64,000 nucleotides of DNA from Brachybacterium tyrofermentans (GCF_014897585.1 NZ_JABUXW010000005.1:1-64000), one strand, 5' to 3'. Positions 33,936 through 43,081 are shown, counted from the stretch's first letter. Numbers and translations are program-made. Notes: generated by a model from the sequence alone, not told the origin.

Positions 33936-35300
33936 TCAGCTCGACAAGTCGTCGGCCCGTCCGTCCGTCTGCTTGACGGTGGGCGCGGAGGGTCTCCGTC
34001 GGCTCTCGCGGCGGGCGGCCACGGCCGCGACGAGCGTCACCGCGGACAGCGCGACGAGCACGATCCCGGGATGCCACCAGGCCTGCGCCGTCCACAGACC
34101 GAGCGCCGAGGTGGCCAGCGGGACCACACCGCCCACCGTGGCGGCCACCGCATAGGCGAGCGACAGCGCCGAATAGCTGAAGCGTCCCGGGAACAGGTCG
34201 CTCATCAGGCCGCCGAGCGCCGCCCACGACATGGTGGGCAGGATCCCGCCCACCACCATCAGCGTCACCAGTCCGCCGAAGCTCGCCGACTGCAGCAGGA
34301 AGTACAGCGGGAAGGCGATCAGGGCCGTGCCCAGGGCGCCGGCACCCACCACCAGCGCGGAGCTGGTGCGCGCGGCGAGCGCCCCGAACACGGGGATGGT
34401 GAGCAGCTGCAGGAGCGCGCCGATGGTCGCGGCGCTGAGAAGCTGCAGGGACGGGTAGCCGAGCACCACCGAGCCGTAGTTCATCGTGTACGTGTTCATC
34501 AGCGCGTAGGAGCCGATGCCCAGCTGGGCGGCGCCGATCGCGATCAGCAGCGCCCACGGGCGGGTGCGGAGCATGGCGAGCGCCGGTCGGCGGGCCCGGT
34601 CCCCGGTCTGCTCGAGGCGGGCGAAGACCGGGGTCTCGTCGATCGCGCGGCGCAGGTACAGCGAGACCAGCAGCAGCGGCAGCGCGAGGAAGAACGGCAC
34701 CCGCCAGCCCCAGTCCGCCATGGCCTGCTCGGGCAGGGTCAGCGTGAGCACGATGAACACCGCCGCCGAGAGGATCGAGCCGACGGGCGAGCCCAGCTGC
34801 GGGATCGCCGCGTAGAACGCCCGCTTCAGGGGATGGGCGTGCTCGGTGGCCAGCAGCACGGAGCCTCCCCATTCGCCGCCCAGCGAGATGCCCTGCACGA
34901 GACGCAGCACCACCAGACCGATCGCCCCCAGCCACCCGGCCTGCGCATAGGAGGGCAGCATGCCGATCAGCGCGGTCGCCACGCCCATCAGACCCACGGT
35001 CCACAGCAGCGTGGTGCGTCGGCCCAGCCGGTCGCCCATGTGCCCGAACACCAGGGCGCCCACGGGGCGGATCACGAAGGAGACGGCGATGGTGCTGAAG
35101 GACGCGAGCGAGGCGCCGGCCGCCCCGAGGGGTTCGAAGAACAGCGGGCCGACGAAGAACGCGGAGAAGTACGCGAAGAGGTAGAAGTCGAACTGCTCGA
35201 GCGAGGTGCCGACCATGGACGCCCAGGCGACACGTCTCGGCGTGCGGGTGCTCGTGGGCGTGGCCTGGTGAGGGGTGGACTCCGTGGCGGAGGAGGTCAT
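33936..35300 (-). CDS. MFS transporter, metabolite:H+ symporter (MHS) type
   Basis: A 454-residue MFS symporter of the MHS family (relatives: ShiA, KgtP, ProP). The first helix motif is SMVGTSLEQFDFYLFAYFS, and the conserved loop is GHMGDRLGRRTTLL, then LVVLRLVQGISLGGEWGGSV. These residues are diagnostic. It likely imports an organic acid or an aromatic compound with a proton. Start ATG at 35300 has AGGAAG upstream. It is followed downstream by the convergent DUF817 gene. The C-terminal tail is basic. Confidence 0.9.
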   Translation of the reverse strand: MTSSATESTPHQATPTSTRTPRRVAWASMVGTSLEQFDFYLFAYFSAFFVGPLFFEPLGAAGASLASFSTIAVSFVIRPVGALVFGHMGDRLGRRTTLLWTVGLMGVATALIGMLPSYAQAGWLGAIGLVVLRLVQGISLGGEWGGSVLLATEHAHPLKRAFYAAIPQLGSPVGSILSAAVFIVLTLTLPEQAMADWGWRVPFFLALPLLLVSLYLRRAIDETPVFARLEQTGDRARRPALAMLRTRPWALLIAIGAAQLGIGSYALMNTYTMNYGSVVLGYPSLQLLSAATIGALLQLLTIPVFGALAARTSSALVVGAGALGTALIAFPLYFLLQSASFGGLVTLMVVGGILPTMSWAALGGLMSDLFPGRFSYSALSLAYAVAATVGGVVPLATSALGLWTAQAWWHPGIVLVALSAVTLVAAVAARRESRRRPSAPTVKQTDGRADDLSS

Positions 35301-35344
35301 GAGGGCTCGCTTCCTGAGGTCTGCGGCGCCTCGGCGGCCGGGGA

Positions 35345-36133
35345 TCAGACGTCGTCCGTGCTGTCGGCCGGGATGTCGTCGGCGGAGAGCGTGAGCGTCC
35401 GCGAGGTGCCGTCCGCGCAGGTGACCACAGCCGTGATCGGTATGTCCAGCTCGGAGGTGTCGGCTGTGGGCCACCAGGCGGAGAAGGCGCCGTTGTCCAC
35501 GGATGCCTCGACGTCGCCGACCGAGGTTCTCAGGGTCACCGCGACCACGTCGGCCCCGGCGGCTCCGGACACGGCGAGCTGCTGAGCGGTGTCGTCGTCG
35601 TCCTGCGCGGCGGGGTCGATCTGGCTGAGCAGCATCCCCTCGGGGACGAGGCCGTCGGCCGGGATCTGGGCGCGCTCCTCGCCGGGTCCGCTGGTGAGGA
35701 CCGTGGTGGAGGGGTCGTCCTCCCCGATCGCCAGGCAGGTGAACGTGTCCCCGGCGCTGTCGAGCCCGACCACCATCAGGGTGATGCCGCGCCGTTCGGC
35801 GACCAGCACCTCCTCGATGGCCGTCCTGGTCCCCGTACCCGCGCAGGCCTGGGGGACGGGGGATCCGGGGTCCTGGACCTCCGGAGCGGGTGACCAGGAT
35901 GCCGAGGCCGGCTCGGCACCGGAACCACCGAGGAGAGCCGAGATGAGCAGAGCCGCCGCCAGGAACACGAGCGACACGATCAGCAGGGGGCGGCGCGCCC
36001 GACGACGGGGGCCGGTCGGGCCGGTCGGGCCGGGCGGGTCGCTCGGCGTGGCGCCCAGGGGCGACGCGCTCGACGGTGGAGTGCCCAGCGCTGGTGCGCC
36101 CGGAGCTGGCGTGTTCGGAGGAGGGGTGCTCAC
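35345..36133 (-). CDS. Membrane-anchored hypothetical protein with Pro-rich head (second of a pair)
   Basis: A 262-residue protein. The cytoplasmic head is rich in Pro/Thr/Ser/Gly, followed by one helix (RRPLLIVSLVFLAAALLISA at about 48-68) and an outer domain of about 190 residues. The outer domain shares a layout with the upstream gene: PQACAGTG, EERAQIPADGLVPEGMLLSQ, TVGDVEASVDNGAFSAWWPT-like and LDIPITAVVTCADGTSRTLT. Two Cys pairs may be disulfides. Family unknown. GTG start overlaps the upstream stop (GTGA). Confidence 0.7.
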   Translation of the reverse strand: MSTPPPNTPAPGAPALGTPPSSASPLGATPSDPPGPTGPTGPRRRARRPLLIVSLVFLAAALLISALLGGSGAEPASASWSPAPEVQDPGSPVPQACAGTGTRTAIEEVLVAERRGITLMVVGLDSAGDTFTCLAIGEDDPSTTVLTSGPGEERAQIPADGLVPEGMLLSQIDPAAQDDDDTAQQLAVSGAAGADVVAVTLRTSVGDVEASVDNGAFSAWWPTADTSELDIPITAVVTCADGTSRTLTLSADDIPADSTDDV

Positions 36134-36798
36134 TGGTGGGGCACCGTCATCTCTGTCGTGCGGGTCGAGCCATCGGTCAGGGTGAGCACGGCGGTGACGG
36201 GGTGGTCCAGCTCGTACTCGTCCTTCGTGGGCCACCAGGCGGCGAACCAGCCGCCGGACACGGTCGCCTCGGTGTCGCCGGCCGCCGTCTGCAGCGTCAC
36301 GGCGGTCACCAGGTCGCCGACCTCCCCGGCGACGACATGCTGCGACGGGGTCTCCGGGGCATCCACCGAGGTCGGATCCGTCTGCAGCAGCGCGTCGCTG
36401 CGCACCATCGCACCGTCCGCCGGGATCGTGGCGGCGGCGTCATAGGGAGTGGTGACGGTGATCGCCGTCCATTCGTCGTCGATCTGTGTGGCCAGGCAGG
36501 CGAGGGTGTCGCTGTTCTCGTCCGTGCGGACGCTCAGGGTGGCGAGGCCGCGCTGTTCGCCGACGAGCTCGGCCCCCGAGTGCTCGGGCGGCGGGGCGCA
36601 GGGGCTGAGGGACATGCTCGCCGCAGTCCGCTTCCCGGGGCTTGCCGTCCAGCTCTCCGCGGCGGTGGCGGGGGCGCGGAGGGCCATGACGCAGACCGTG
36701 ACCACGAGAACGGTGACGACCACGGCGGCCAGGATCAGGAGCGTCCTCGGGGTGCGCGAGGAAGAGTATTCGGTCGCAGTGGTGTCATCGCTGGCCAT
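36130..36798 (-). CDS. Membrane-anchored hypothetical protein (first of a pair)
   Basis: A 222-residue protein with one N-terminal helix (TLLILAAVVVTVLVVTVCVM at about 19-38) and an outer domain. It shares with the next gene the segment TIPADGAMVRSDALLQTDP, the pattern EATVSGGWFAAWWPTKDEYE and the end VTAVLTLTDGSTRTTEM. The two genes are tandem paralogues overlapping by 4 bp. I do not recognise the family. No ribosome site; CAGAAT lies 6 nt upstream, so a leaderless start is possible. It is divergent from nrtR. Confidence 0.7.
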   Translation of the reverse strand: MASDDTTATEYSSSRTPRTLLILAAVVVTVLVVTVCVMALRAPATAAESWTASPGKRTAASMSLSPCAPPPEHSGAELVGEQRGLATLSVRTDENSDTLACLATQIDDEWTAITVTTPYDAAATIPADGAMVRSDALLQTDPTSVDAPETPSQHVVAGEVGDLVTAVTLQTAAGDTEATVSGGWFAAWWPTKDEYELDHPVTAVLTLTDGSTRTTEMTVPHQ

Positions 36799-36860
36799 GG
36801 GCGGATTCTGTCATGGACGGTCGGGTTCGGGAAGACGCTCGGGGTCGTGGTGCCGCGACA

Positions 36861-36869
36861 GTTAAAGTC
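36861..36869. promoter_or_regulatory. Candidate distal NrtR half-site
   Basis: GTTAAAGTC is the exact reverse complement of GACTTTAAC at 36963-36971. In a GC-rich genome this pair upstream of a NAD regulator is notable; see the proximal box. Confidence 0.45.
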
Positions 36870-36948
36870 ACCCGTTCCGTGACCCCGATCACACGATCGC
36901 GTCACATCGTGCACTTCTGGTCACGGTGAGCCTAATGTCTCGTCACCA

Positions 36949-36971
36949 GTAAAGGTGCTCGCGACTTTAAC
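36949..36971 (+). promoter_or_regulatory. Candidate NrtR operator in front of nrtR-nadABC
   Basis: GTAAAG (36949-36954) and CTTTAAC (36965-36971) form an inverted repeat with a 10-bp spacer. It ends just before AGGAGG of nrtR. NrtR proteins bind palindromes of about 21-23 bp and repress NAD genes; the fit here is by position and symmetry. Confidence 0.55.
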
Positions 36972-36987
36972 AGGAGGTGTCGTCCCC

Positions 36988-37674
36988 ATGAGCTCTCGGA
37001 CAGACCTCGCCGTCTCGACGGTCATCTTCGCCCTGCGCCCTCACCCCACCACCCGTCGGCTGGCCCTGTGGCTCCCGCTCGTGCGACGCATCCGAGATCC
37101 CCACCAGGGACTCTGGGCGCTCCCGGGCGGTCCGCTGGCGCCGGACGAGGGGCTCGCCGCGTCGGCCGCGAGGAACCTGCGCGAGACCACCCGGCTCACC
37201 CCGCAGTACCTCGAGCAGCTCTACGCCTTCGGCGGGCTGGACCGGTCGGATTCGGCCGACGAGCGCACCGTCTCGGTCGTCTACTGGGCGCTCGTGCGGC
37301 CCGAGGAGGCCGACGCCGGCGAGGCGGGCGTGAACGTGCGCTGGTTCGTGGCCGACGAGGTCCCCGAGCTCGCCTTCGATCACTCGCTCATCGTCGAGTA
37401 CGCCCTGTGGCGCCTGCGCAACAAGGTCGAGTACTCCCGCATCGCCGCCGCGTTCCTCGGGGAGGCCTTCACCCTCGCCGAGCTGCGCGGAGTCCACGAG
37501 GCCGTGCTGCAGCGCACCCTCGACCCCGCGAACTTCCGCCGCCAGATGGAGTCCTCCGGACGCCTGGTGGCCACCGATGCCTATCGCACCGGTGGCCGCC
37601 ATCGCCCCGCCCGCCTCTACCGGCACGACCAGTCCATCCACCTCGCCGACAACGGCCCGCTCACCGGTCTCTGA
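36988..37674 (+). CDS. nrtR: NrtR-type NUDIX-related regulator of NAD biosynthesis
   Basis: A 228-residue protein with an N-terminal NUDIX fold (about 5-130) and a C-terminal winged helix (about 145-225). The NUDIX box is degenerate (GPLAPDEGLAASAARNL, then RETTRL), having lost most catalytic Glu, as is usual when the domain senses ADP-ribose and does not cut it. The wHTH region includes FTLAELRGVHEAVLQRTLDP and ends RHRPARLYR. It stands 27 bp upstream of nadA, the typical position of NrtR. AGGAGG lies before the ATG. Probable repressor of nadABC and itself, using the boxes at 36861-36971. Confidence 0.85.
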   Translation: MSSRTDLAVSTVIFALRPHPTTRRLALWLPLVRRIRDPHQGLWALPGGPLAPDEGLAASAARNLRETTRLTPQYLEQLYAFGGLDRSDSADERTVSVVYWALVRPEEADAGEAGVNVRWFVADEVPELAFDHSLIVEYALWRLRNKVEYSRIAAAFLGEAFTLAELRGVHEAVLQRTLDPANFRRQMESSGRLVATDAYRTGGRHRPARLYRHDQSIHLADNGPLTGL

Positions 37675-37701
37675 CCGGCCACACCCCACGGAGGGCACGA
37701 C

Positions 37702-39084
37702 ATGACCACCACCGATACCCCTGTCACGGCAGCCACCGCTTCCTCGGCCCCCACCGCGTCGGTCGACCTGACCCTGCGAGACATCTCCAGCGGCGCGGCC
37801 TCCGGCAGCAGCTGCTCCACCGAGCTGCTCGACGCCCCCTGGGACGTCGACGCCCGCGACCCCGGCTACGGCCCCGGCGCCTCGATGGCCGATCCGATCC
37901 CCGCCGCATCCCCGCGCCAGGGCGAGATCCCGCAGGAGTACCGCGACGCGAGCACCGAGGAGCTGGACCGCCGGATCCGCGCCGCGAAGGCGGAGCTCGG
38001 GGACCGTGCAGTGGTGCTCGGGCACTTCTACCAGCGCGACGAGGTCATCCAGTACGCCGACTACGTGGGCGACTCCTTCCAGCTCGCGACCGCCGCGAAG
38101 GCCCGCACCGACGCCGAGGCGATCATCTTCTGCGGCGTGCACTTCATGGCCGAGACCGCCGATCTGCTCTCCGGGCCCGAGCAGGCCGTGATCCTGCCCA
38201 ACCTCGCCGCCGGCTGCTCGATGGCGGACATGGCGGACATCGACCAGGTCGAGGAGTGCTGGGAGCAGCTGATGGAGGTCTACGGGGGCGAGGTGCCCGG
38301 CGACGACGGCCGCCTGCCGGTCATCCCCGTGACCTACATGAACTCCTCCGCGGACATCAAGGGCTTCGTGGGCCGCCACGGCGGCATCGTGTGCACCTCC
38401 TCGAACGCCTCGACCGTGCTCGAGTGGGCCTTCGAGCGCGGGCAGCGGGTGCTGTTCTTCCCCGACCAGCACCTGGGCCGCAACACCGCCAAGGCCATGG
38501 GGATCTCCCTGGACGAGATGCCCATGTGGAACCCGCGCCGGCCGCTGGGCGGGAACGACGAGCAGGCCCTCCATGACGCCAAGGTGGTGCTGTGGCACGG
38601 CTTCTGCTCGGTCCACAAGCGTTTCACCACCGCCCAGATCGACAAGGCCCGCGCCGAGCACCCCGGTGTGCGCGTGATCGTGCACCCCGAATGCCCCATG
38701 CCCGTGGTCGATGCGGCGGACGAAGCCGGCTCCACCGACTACATCCGCAAGGCCATCGAGGGCGCCACCGAACCCACCACCTTCGCGATCGGCACCGAGA
38801 TCAACCTGGTCCAGCGCCTCGCCGCCCAGCACCCGCAGCACACGATCTTCTGCCTGGATCCCGTGGTGTGCCCCTGCTCGACGATGTACCGCATCCACCC
38901 CGGCTACCTCGCCTGGGCCCTCGAATCGCTCCTGGACGGCGAGGTCATCAACCAGATCTCCGTGAGCCAGGACGTCGCCGATCCCGCACGCCTCGCGCTC
39001 GAGCGCATGCTCGCCGCGAAGCCGGCCCCGGTCGGGGCTGCTCCCGAGCGTGCCACCTCGGAGCGCACCACCTCGGAGCGCTGA
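37702..39084 (+). CDS. nadA: Quinolinate synthase NadA
   Basis: A 460-residue 4Fe-4S enzyme condensing iminoaspartate with dihydroxyacetone phosphate to quinolinate. Core motifs: VVLGHFYQRDEVIQYADYVG, IFCGVHFMAETA (first Cys), NLAAGCSMAD, GGIVCTSSNAS (second Cys), FFPDQHLGRNTA, and LDPVVCPCSTMYRI (third Cys). An N-terminal extension of about 85 residues (Thr/Ala/Ser-rich) is not part of the fold, and the C-terminal tail has a short repeat (ERATSERTTSER). GGAGG precedes the ATG. It is the second gene of the nad operon, with nadB starting 2 bp after its stop. Confidence 0.96.
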   Translation: MTTTDTPVTAATASSAPTASVDLTLRDISSGAASGSSCSTELLDAPWDVDARDPGYGPGASMADPIPAASPRQGEIPQEYRDASTEELDRRIRAAKAELGDRAVVLGHFYQRDEVIQYADYVGDSFQLATAAKARTDAEAIIFCGVHFMAETADLLSGPEQAVILPNLAAGCSMADMADIDQVEECWEQLMEVYGGEVPGDDGRLPVIPVTYMNSSADIKGFVGRHGGIVCTSSNASTVLEWAFERGQRVLFFPDQHLGRNTAKAMGISLDEMPMWNPRRPLGGNDEQALHDAKVVLWHGFCSVHKRFTTAQIDKARAEHPGVRVIVHPECPMPVVDAADEAGSTDYIRKAIEGATEPTTFAIGTEINLVQRLAAQHPQHTIFCLDPVVCPCSTMYRIHPGYLAWALESLLDGEVINQISVSQDVADPARLALERMLAAKPAPVGAAPERATSERTTSER

Positions 39085-39086
39085 GC

Positions 39087-41033
39087 ATGGGCGCGCACGA
39101 CGAGCAGCCCACGGATCGGCAGCTCGCCGGTCTGATGCACGCCGATCTGCTGGTCATCGGCTCCGGGATCGCCGGGCTCACGGCGGCGCTGCACGCCGCC
39201 CGGTCGGTGGACGTCCTCCTGGTGACCAAGGCGGAGCTCGCCGAGGGCTCCACCCGTTACGCCCAGGGCGGCATCGCCGGGGCGGTCGACCCCTCCGACA
39301 CCGTCGCCGAGCATGAACAGGACACCCTGGCCGCCGGGGCCGGCCTGTGCGATGCGGAGGCAGTTCGGGTGCTGTGCGACGAGGGCCCGGCCGCGATCGC
39401 GCACCTCATCGACCGCGGAGTCGCTTTCGATCGCGCTGGTGTCCGTGAGTCCGCTGGTGGCCTCGACGTCGCTGGTGATCTCGAGCCTGCTGACGGTCTC
39501 GGGTCCGGGATCGGGGCGGGCCGGAGTCCGTATGCGCTGGGCCTCGAGGGGGCCCATTCCCGCCCCCGGATCCTCCGCGCCGGAGGCGATGCCACCGGCC
39601 GGGCGATCGAGGAGGTGTTGGTGGACGCCGTGCACGACCGCGCCACGGAGAGCTCCAGCAGCACGACGGGCGGTTCCCTCGCCCTGCGCGAGCACATGAC
39701 GCTGGTGGATCTGCTGGTCGACGGTGGCCGTGTGGTCGGCGCCGAGCTGATGGCGGCCGACGGGACCCGGCTCGCGGTGCGGGCCCCGGCCACGCTCCTG
39801 GCCACGGGCGGCGCCGGGCAGCTCTTCTCCCACACCACGAACCCCGCCGTCTCCACCGGGGACGGGATCGCCGCCGCCTGGCGGGCCGGCGCCGCGGTCG
39901 AGGACCTCGAGTTCTACCAGTTCCACCCCACCGCGCTCGCAGCCCCCGGCTCCTTCCTCATCTCCGAGGCCGTGCGCGGGGAGGGCGCCGTGCTGCGCGA
40001 CGAGCACGGTCGGCGCTTCCTGCCCGCTCTCGACCCCCGCGCCGAGCTTGCCCCGCGCGACGTCGTGGCCCGCGCGATCGCCCAGGTCATGGCCGCCCAG
40101 GACGGCAGGCCCGTATTCCTGGATGCGACCAGCATCGGTGCGGATCAGCTCCGGGAACGGTTCCCCACCATCGACGCCGCCGTGCGCGGAGCCGGAGTCG
40201 ACTGGGGCAGCGAGCCGGTGCCCGTGACCCCGGCCGCCCATTACTGGATGGGCGGGATCCGCACCGATCTCGACGGGCGCACCACGCTCCCCGGGCTCCT
40301 CGCCGCGGGGGAGTGCGCCCGCACCGGCGTGCACGGGGCTAACCGCCTCGCCTCGAATTCCCTCCTCGAGGGCGCCGTGTTCGGAGCCCGTGCCGGCGCG
40401 ACGGCCGTGGAGCAGGTCCGCGCCACGGCCTCCGCTGCTCTCCCTGTCGCTGCTGCTGCTCTCCCTGTCGCAGCTGCCGCTCTCCCCGTCACGGGTACCG
40501 CCCTCCCCATCGCACCCAGGGGCGCTGGGTGTGCGGCCTCGCCGTATACAGCGCTGCCTGCGCACCATGCGCCAGTGGATGCGGCTGTCCCCGCCGGATC
40601 CGACCCCAGACCCGGCCCCAGCCCCGCCCCCGGTCCCGGGGCTTCGGAACGGTGGACCCGCGCCGAGCTGCAGGAGCTGCTGTGGAGCCATGCCGGTCTG
40701 CTGCGCACGGGCGAGCAGCTCGACGCGGCCGCGGCGCAGCTCGCCTCCTGGGGGGATCCGGACCCCGCCTCGTGCACCACGGTGGCCGAGCTCGAGGACC
40801 GCAATCTCCTCCACCTCGCCCGACTGCTCATCGCGCACGCCCTGGCCAGGCCGGGGTCCGTCGGCGCCCACCACCGGCTCGACGATCCCCGTCATCTCGC
40901 CACCCAGGGACCTGCCGATAATCAGGGCCATGCCGAGGCCCGTGGTCGCACGGACGCTCATGAGCTCGTCGGTGCCCCCACCTCTGCCCTCTCCGCCGAT
41001 TCCGAGCCCGCCCAGGAGGCCCTCGCATGCTGA
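39087..41033 (+). CDS. nadB: L-aspartate oxidase NadB
   Basis: A 648-residue FAD enzyme that oxidises aspartate to iminoaspartate for NadA. Motifs: LLVIGSGIAGLTAALHAA (FAD), STRYAQGGIAGAV, TNPAVSTGDGIAAAWRAGA, EFYQFHPTALAAPG, PAAHYWMGGIRTDLDGRTT and ASNSLLEGAVFGARA. It is longer than typical NadB (about 540) because of two low-complexity insertions: a Gly/Ala/Asp stretch at about 112-145 and an Ala-Leu-Pro repeat region with Pro-rich sequence at about 445-515. The ATG lies 2 bp after the nadA stop. No ribosome site is obvious, so it may be coupled. The last 7 bp overlap nadC. Confidence 0.94.
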   Translation: MGAHDEQPTDRQLAGLMHADLLVIGSGIAGLTAALHAARSVDVLLVTKAELAEGSTRYAQGGIAGAVDPSDTVAEHEQDTLAAGAGLCDAEAVRVLCDEGPAAIAHLIDRGVAFDRAGVRESAGGLDVAGDLEPADGLGSGIGAGRSPYALGLEGAHSRPRILRAGGDATGRAIEEVLVDAVHDRATESSSSTTGGSLALREHMTLVDLLVDGGRVVGAELMAADGTRLAVRAPATLLATGGAGQLFSHTTNPAVSTGDGIAAAWRAGAAVEDLEFYQFHPTALAAPGSFLISEAVRGEGAVLRDEHGRRFLPALDPRAELAPRDVVARAIAQVMAAQDGRPVFLDATSIGADQLRERFPTIDAAVRGAGVDWGSEPVPVTPAAHYWMGGIRTDLDGRTTLPGLLAAGECARTGVHGANRLASNSLLEGAVFGARAGATAVEQVRATASAALPVAAAALPVAAAALPVTGTALPIAPRGAGCAASPYTALPAHHAPVDAAVPAGSDPRPGPSPAPGPGASERWTRAELQELLWSHAGLLRTGEQLDAAAAQLASWGDPDPASCTTVAELEDRNLLHLARLLIAHALARPGSVGAHHRLDDPRHLATQGPADNQGHAEARGRTDAHELVGAPTSALSADSEPAQEALAC

Positions 41034-41887
41034 CCACCACCCAGATCGATACCGTCGTCGCCGCAGCTCTCCTCGAGGACGCCCCGTGGGGAGACCTCAC
41101 CGGCCAGGTGTTCCTCCCCGCCGATGCCACCGCGACCGCGCAGCTCACCGCCCGTGAGGCCGGCGTGCTCTCCGGGATCGACGTGTTCGCCGCCGCCTTC
41201 CGCCTCACCGACACCGCCGTCGAGGTGACCGGGCACGTGGCGGACGGTGAGCGCTTCGCCGCCGGCGACGTGCTCGCGACCGTCGTCGGCCCGGCGCGTG
41301 CGGTCGTGCAGGCCGAGCGCATCGCCTTGAACTTCACCCAGCGCATGACCGGGATCGCCACGCTGACGAGGAAGTTCGTCGACGCTGTAGAAGGCACCGG
41401 GGTGCGCATCACCGACACTCGCAAGACCACGCCCGGCCTGCGTGCGATCGAACGCCACGCGGTGCGCAGCGGCGGGGGAGTGAACCACCGGTTCTCGCTC
41501 TCGGATGCCGTGATGGCGAAGGACAACCACCTCGCGATCCTGCAGCAGCAGGGCCTGGACCTCACCGAGTCGATCCGCCACGCCCGCGCCCAGCTCGGCC
41601 ACACCACCCGGCTCGAGGTCGAGGTGGACAGGATCGACCAGATCGAGCCCGTGATCGCCGGCGGCGTCGACATCATCATGCTCGACAACTTCTCCCTCGC
41701 GGACCTCGCCCGCGGGGTGGAGATCGTGGCCGGTCGCGCGATCGTCGAGGCCAGCGGCACCGTCACCCTCGACACCGTCGCCGACATCGCCCGCACCGGC
41801 GTGGACGTCATCTCCTCCGGCGCGCTCACCCACTCGGTGCGGAACCTCGACCTCGGTCTGGACAGCACGCTGGCCGCCGCGAACTGA
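41027..41887 (+). CDS. nadC: Nicotinate-nucleotide pyrophosphorylase NadC
   Basis: A 286-residue quinolinate phosphoribosyltransferase, which makes nicotinate mononucleotide from quinolinate and PRPP. Typical sequences: LLEDAPWGDLTGQVF at the N-terminus, RIALNFTQRMTGIATLT, TDTRKTTPGLRAIERHAV (the PRPP and quinolinate pocket), GGGVNHRFSLSDAVMAKDNH, and the end EASGTVTLDTVADIARTGVD. Length and motif order are normal. It overlaps nadB by 7 bp and completes the de novo NAD branch. Confidence 0.96.
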   Translation: MLTTTQIDTVVAAALLEDAPWGDLTGQVFLPADATATAQLTAREAGVLSGIDVFAAAFRLTDTAVEVTGHVADGERFAAGDVLATVVGPARAVVQAERIALNFTQRMTGIATLTRKFVDAVEGTGVRITDTRKTTPGLRAIERHAVRSGGGVNHRFSLSDAVMAKDNHLAILQQQGLDLTESIRHARAQLGHTTRLEVEVDRIDQIEPVIAGGVDIIMLDNFSLADLARGVEIVAGRAIVEASGTVTLDTVADIARTGVDVISSGALTHSVRNLDLGLDSTLAAAN

Positions 41888-41932
41888 TCCCGGCGTATCG
41901 CTCGACCCCACGCCCGACAGGAGGATCCGGAC

Positions 41933-43081
41933 ATGCTCTATCTCGACACCGCCGCCACGACCCCGGTGCGCCGCGAGGCCCTCGAAGCCGCCTGGCCGTA
42001 CCTCACCGGCACCTTCGGCAACCCGTCCAGCCACCACACCGTGGGGGAGGCCGCCGCACGGGGGCTCGAGGACGCGCGCCGACGGGTCGCCGCCGTGCTC
42101 GGCGCCCGGCGCAGCGACATCGTGTTCACCGCCAGCGGCACCGAGGCCGCGAACCTCGCCATCAGGGGGCTCGCCCTCGCCACACCTCGCGGGAAACACC
42201 TGGTCACCGCGCCCACCGAACATGAGGCGGTGCTCGAGAGCATCAGCTTCCTGCAGCGGGTGCACGGCTTCGAGGTCTCCTTCGTGGACGTCGGGGCCGA
42301 CGGGATCGTCACCCCCGAGGCCCTGCGTGCCGTGCTGCGCGCGGACACCACCCTGGTCTCCCTCGCCCTGGCGAACAACGAGATCGGCGCGATCGCCGAC
42401 ATCCCCGCTCTCGCCGCTGCGGCCCACGAGACCGGGGCGCTCCTGCACACCGATGCGGTGCAGGCCGCTGGCTGGGTCGACCTCCGCGACCTCGGCGCGG
42501 ACGCGCTGACGATCTCCGGGCACAAGCTCGGCGCCCCCAAGGGCATCGGCGTCGCAGCGATCCGGGGACGCCTGCCGCTGGAGCCGCTCGTCCACGGCGG
42601 CGGGCAGGAGAACGGCCGGCGCTCCGGCACCGAGAACGTGGCCTTCGCCGTCGCACTCGCCGTCGCCCTGGAGCTGTCCGAGGCAGAGCGGGCGCAGAAG
42701 GTCGCGCGGATCGGCCCGCTGCGGGACGCCTTCCTCGCCCGGGTGCTCACCGCCCGCGAGGGGGTGCTGCTGACCGGACCTCCCGCGGCGGAGACCGGGC
42801 CCGATGGGCGCTCCGCGCGACTGCCCGCCCATGCCTCCTTCTGCGTTCCTGGGCTCAGCGGCGAATCGGTGCTGCTGGACCTCGAGGAGCGCGGCGTGGT
42901 CGCCTCGAGCGGTTCTGCCTGCGCGGCCGGCAGCGATGAGCCCTCCCACGTGCTCACCGCCCTCGGCATCTCGCGGGAGGTCGCCCAGACAGCGGTGCGG
43001 TTCACCCTCGGAGCCGAGGTGTCCGCCGCGCAGCTCGACGCGGCGGCACTCGCCGTCGAGGAGGTTCTGGCCGCGACGTGA
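41933..43081 (+). CDS. Cysteine desulfurase (NifS/IscS type)
   Basis: A 382-residue PLP enzyme that removes sulfur from cysteine and passes it on as persulfide. The PLP Lys lies in ISGHKLGAPKGIGVA (about residue 201), the His of TPTEHEAVLES-like region is in place, and the catalytic Cys is in ASSGSACAAGSDEPSHV (about 325). It starts 45 bp after nadC with AGGAGG upstream, so it is likely part of the nad operon. Its role there may be to build or repair the 4Fe-4S cluster of NadA, as proposed for NifS/NadR pairs in other bacteria. A tRNA-thiolation role remains possible. Confidence 0.92.
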   Translation: MLYLDTAATTPVRREALEAAWPYLTGTFGNPSSHHTVGEAAARGLEDARRRVAAVLGARRSDIVFTASGTEAANLAIRGLALATPRGKHLVTAPTEHEAVLESISFLQRVHGFEVSFVDVGADGIVTPEALRAVLRADTTLVSLALANNEIGAIADIPALAAAAHETGALLHTDAVQAAGWVDLRDLGADALTISGHKLGAPKGIGVAAIRGRLPLEPLVHGGGQENGRRSGTENVAFAVALAVALELSEAERAQKVARIGPLRDAFLARVLTAREGVLLTGPPAAETGPDGRSARLPAHASFCVPGLSGESVLLDLEERGVVASSGSACAAGSDEPSHVLTALGISREVAQTAVRFTLGAEVSAAQLDAAALAVEEVLAAT

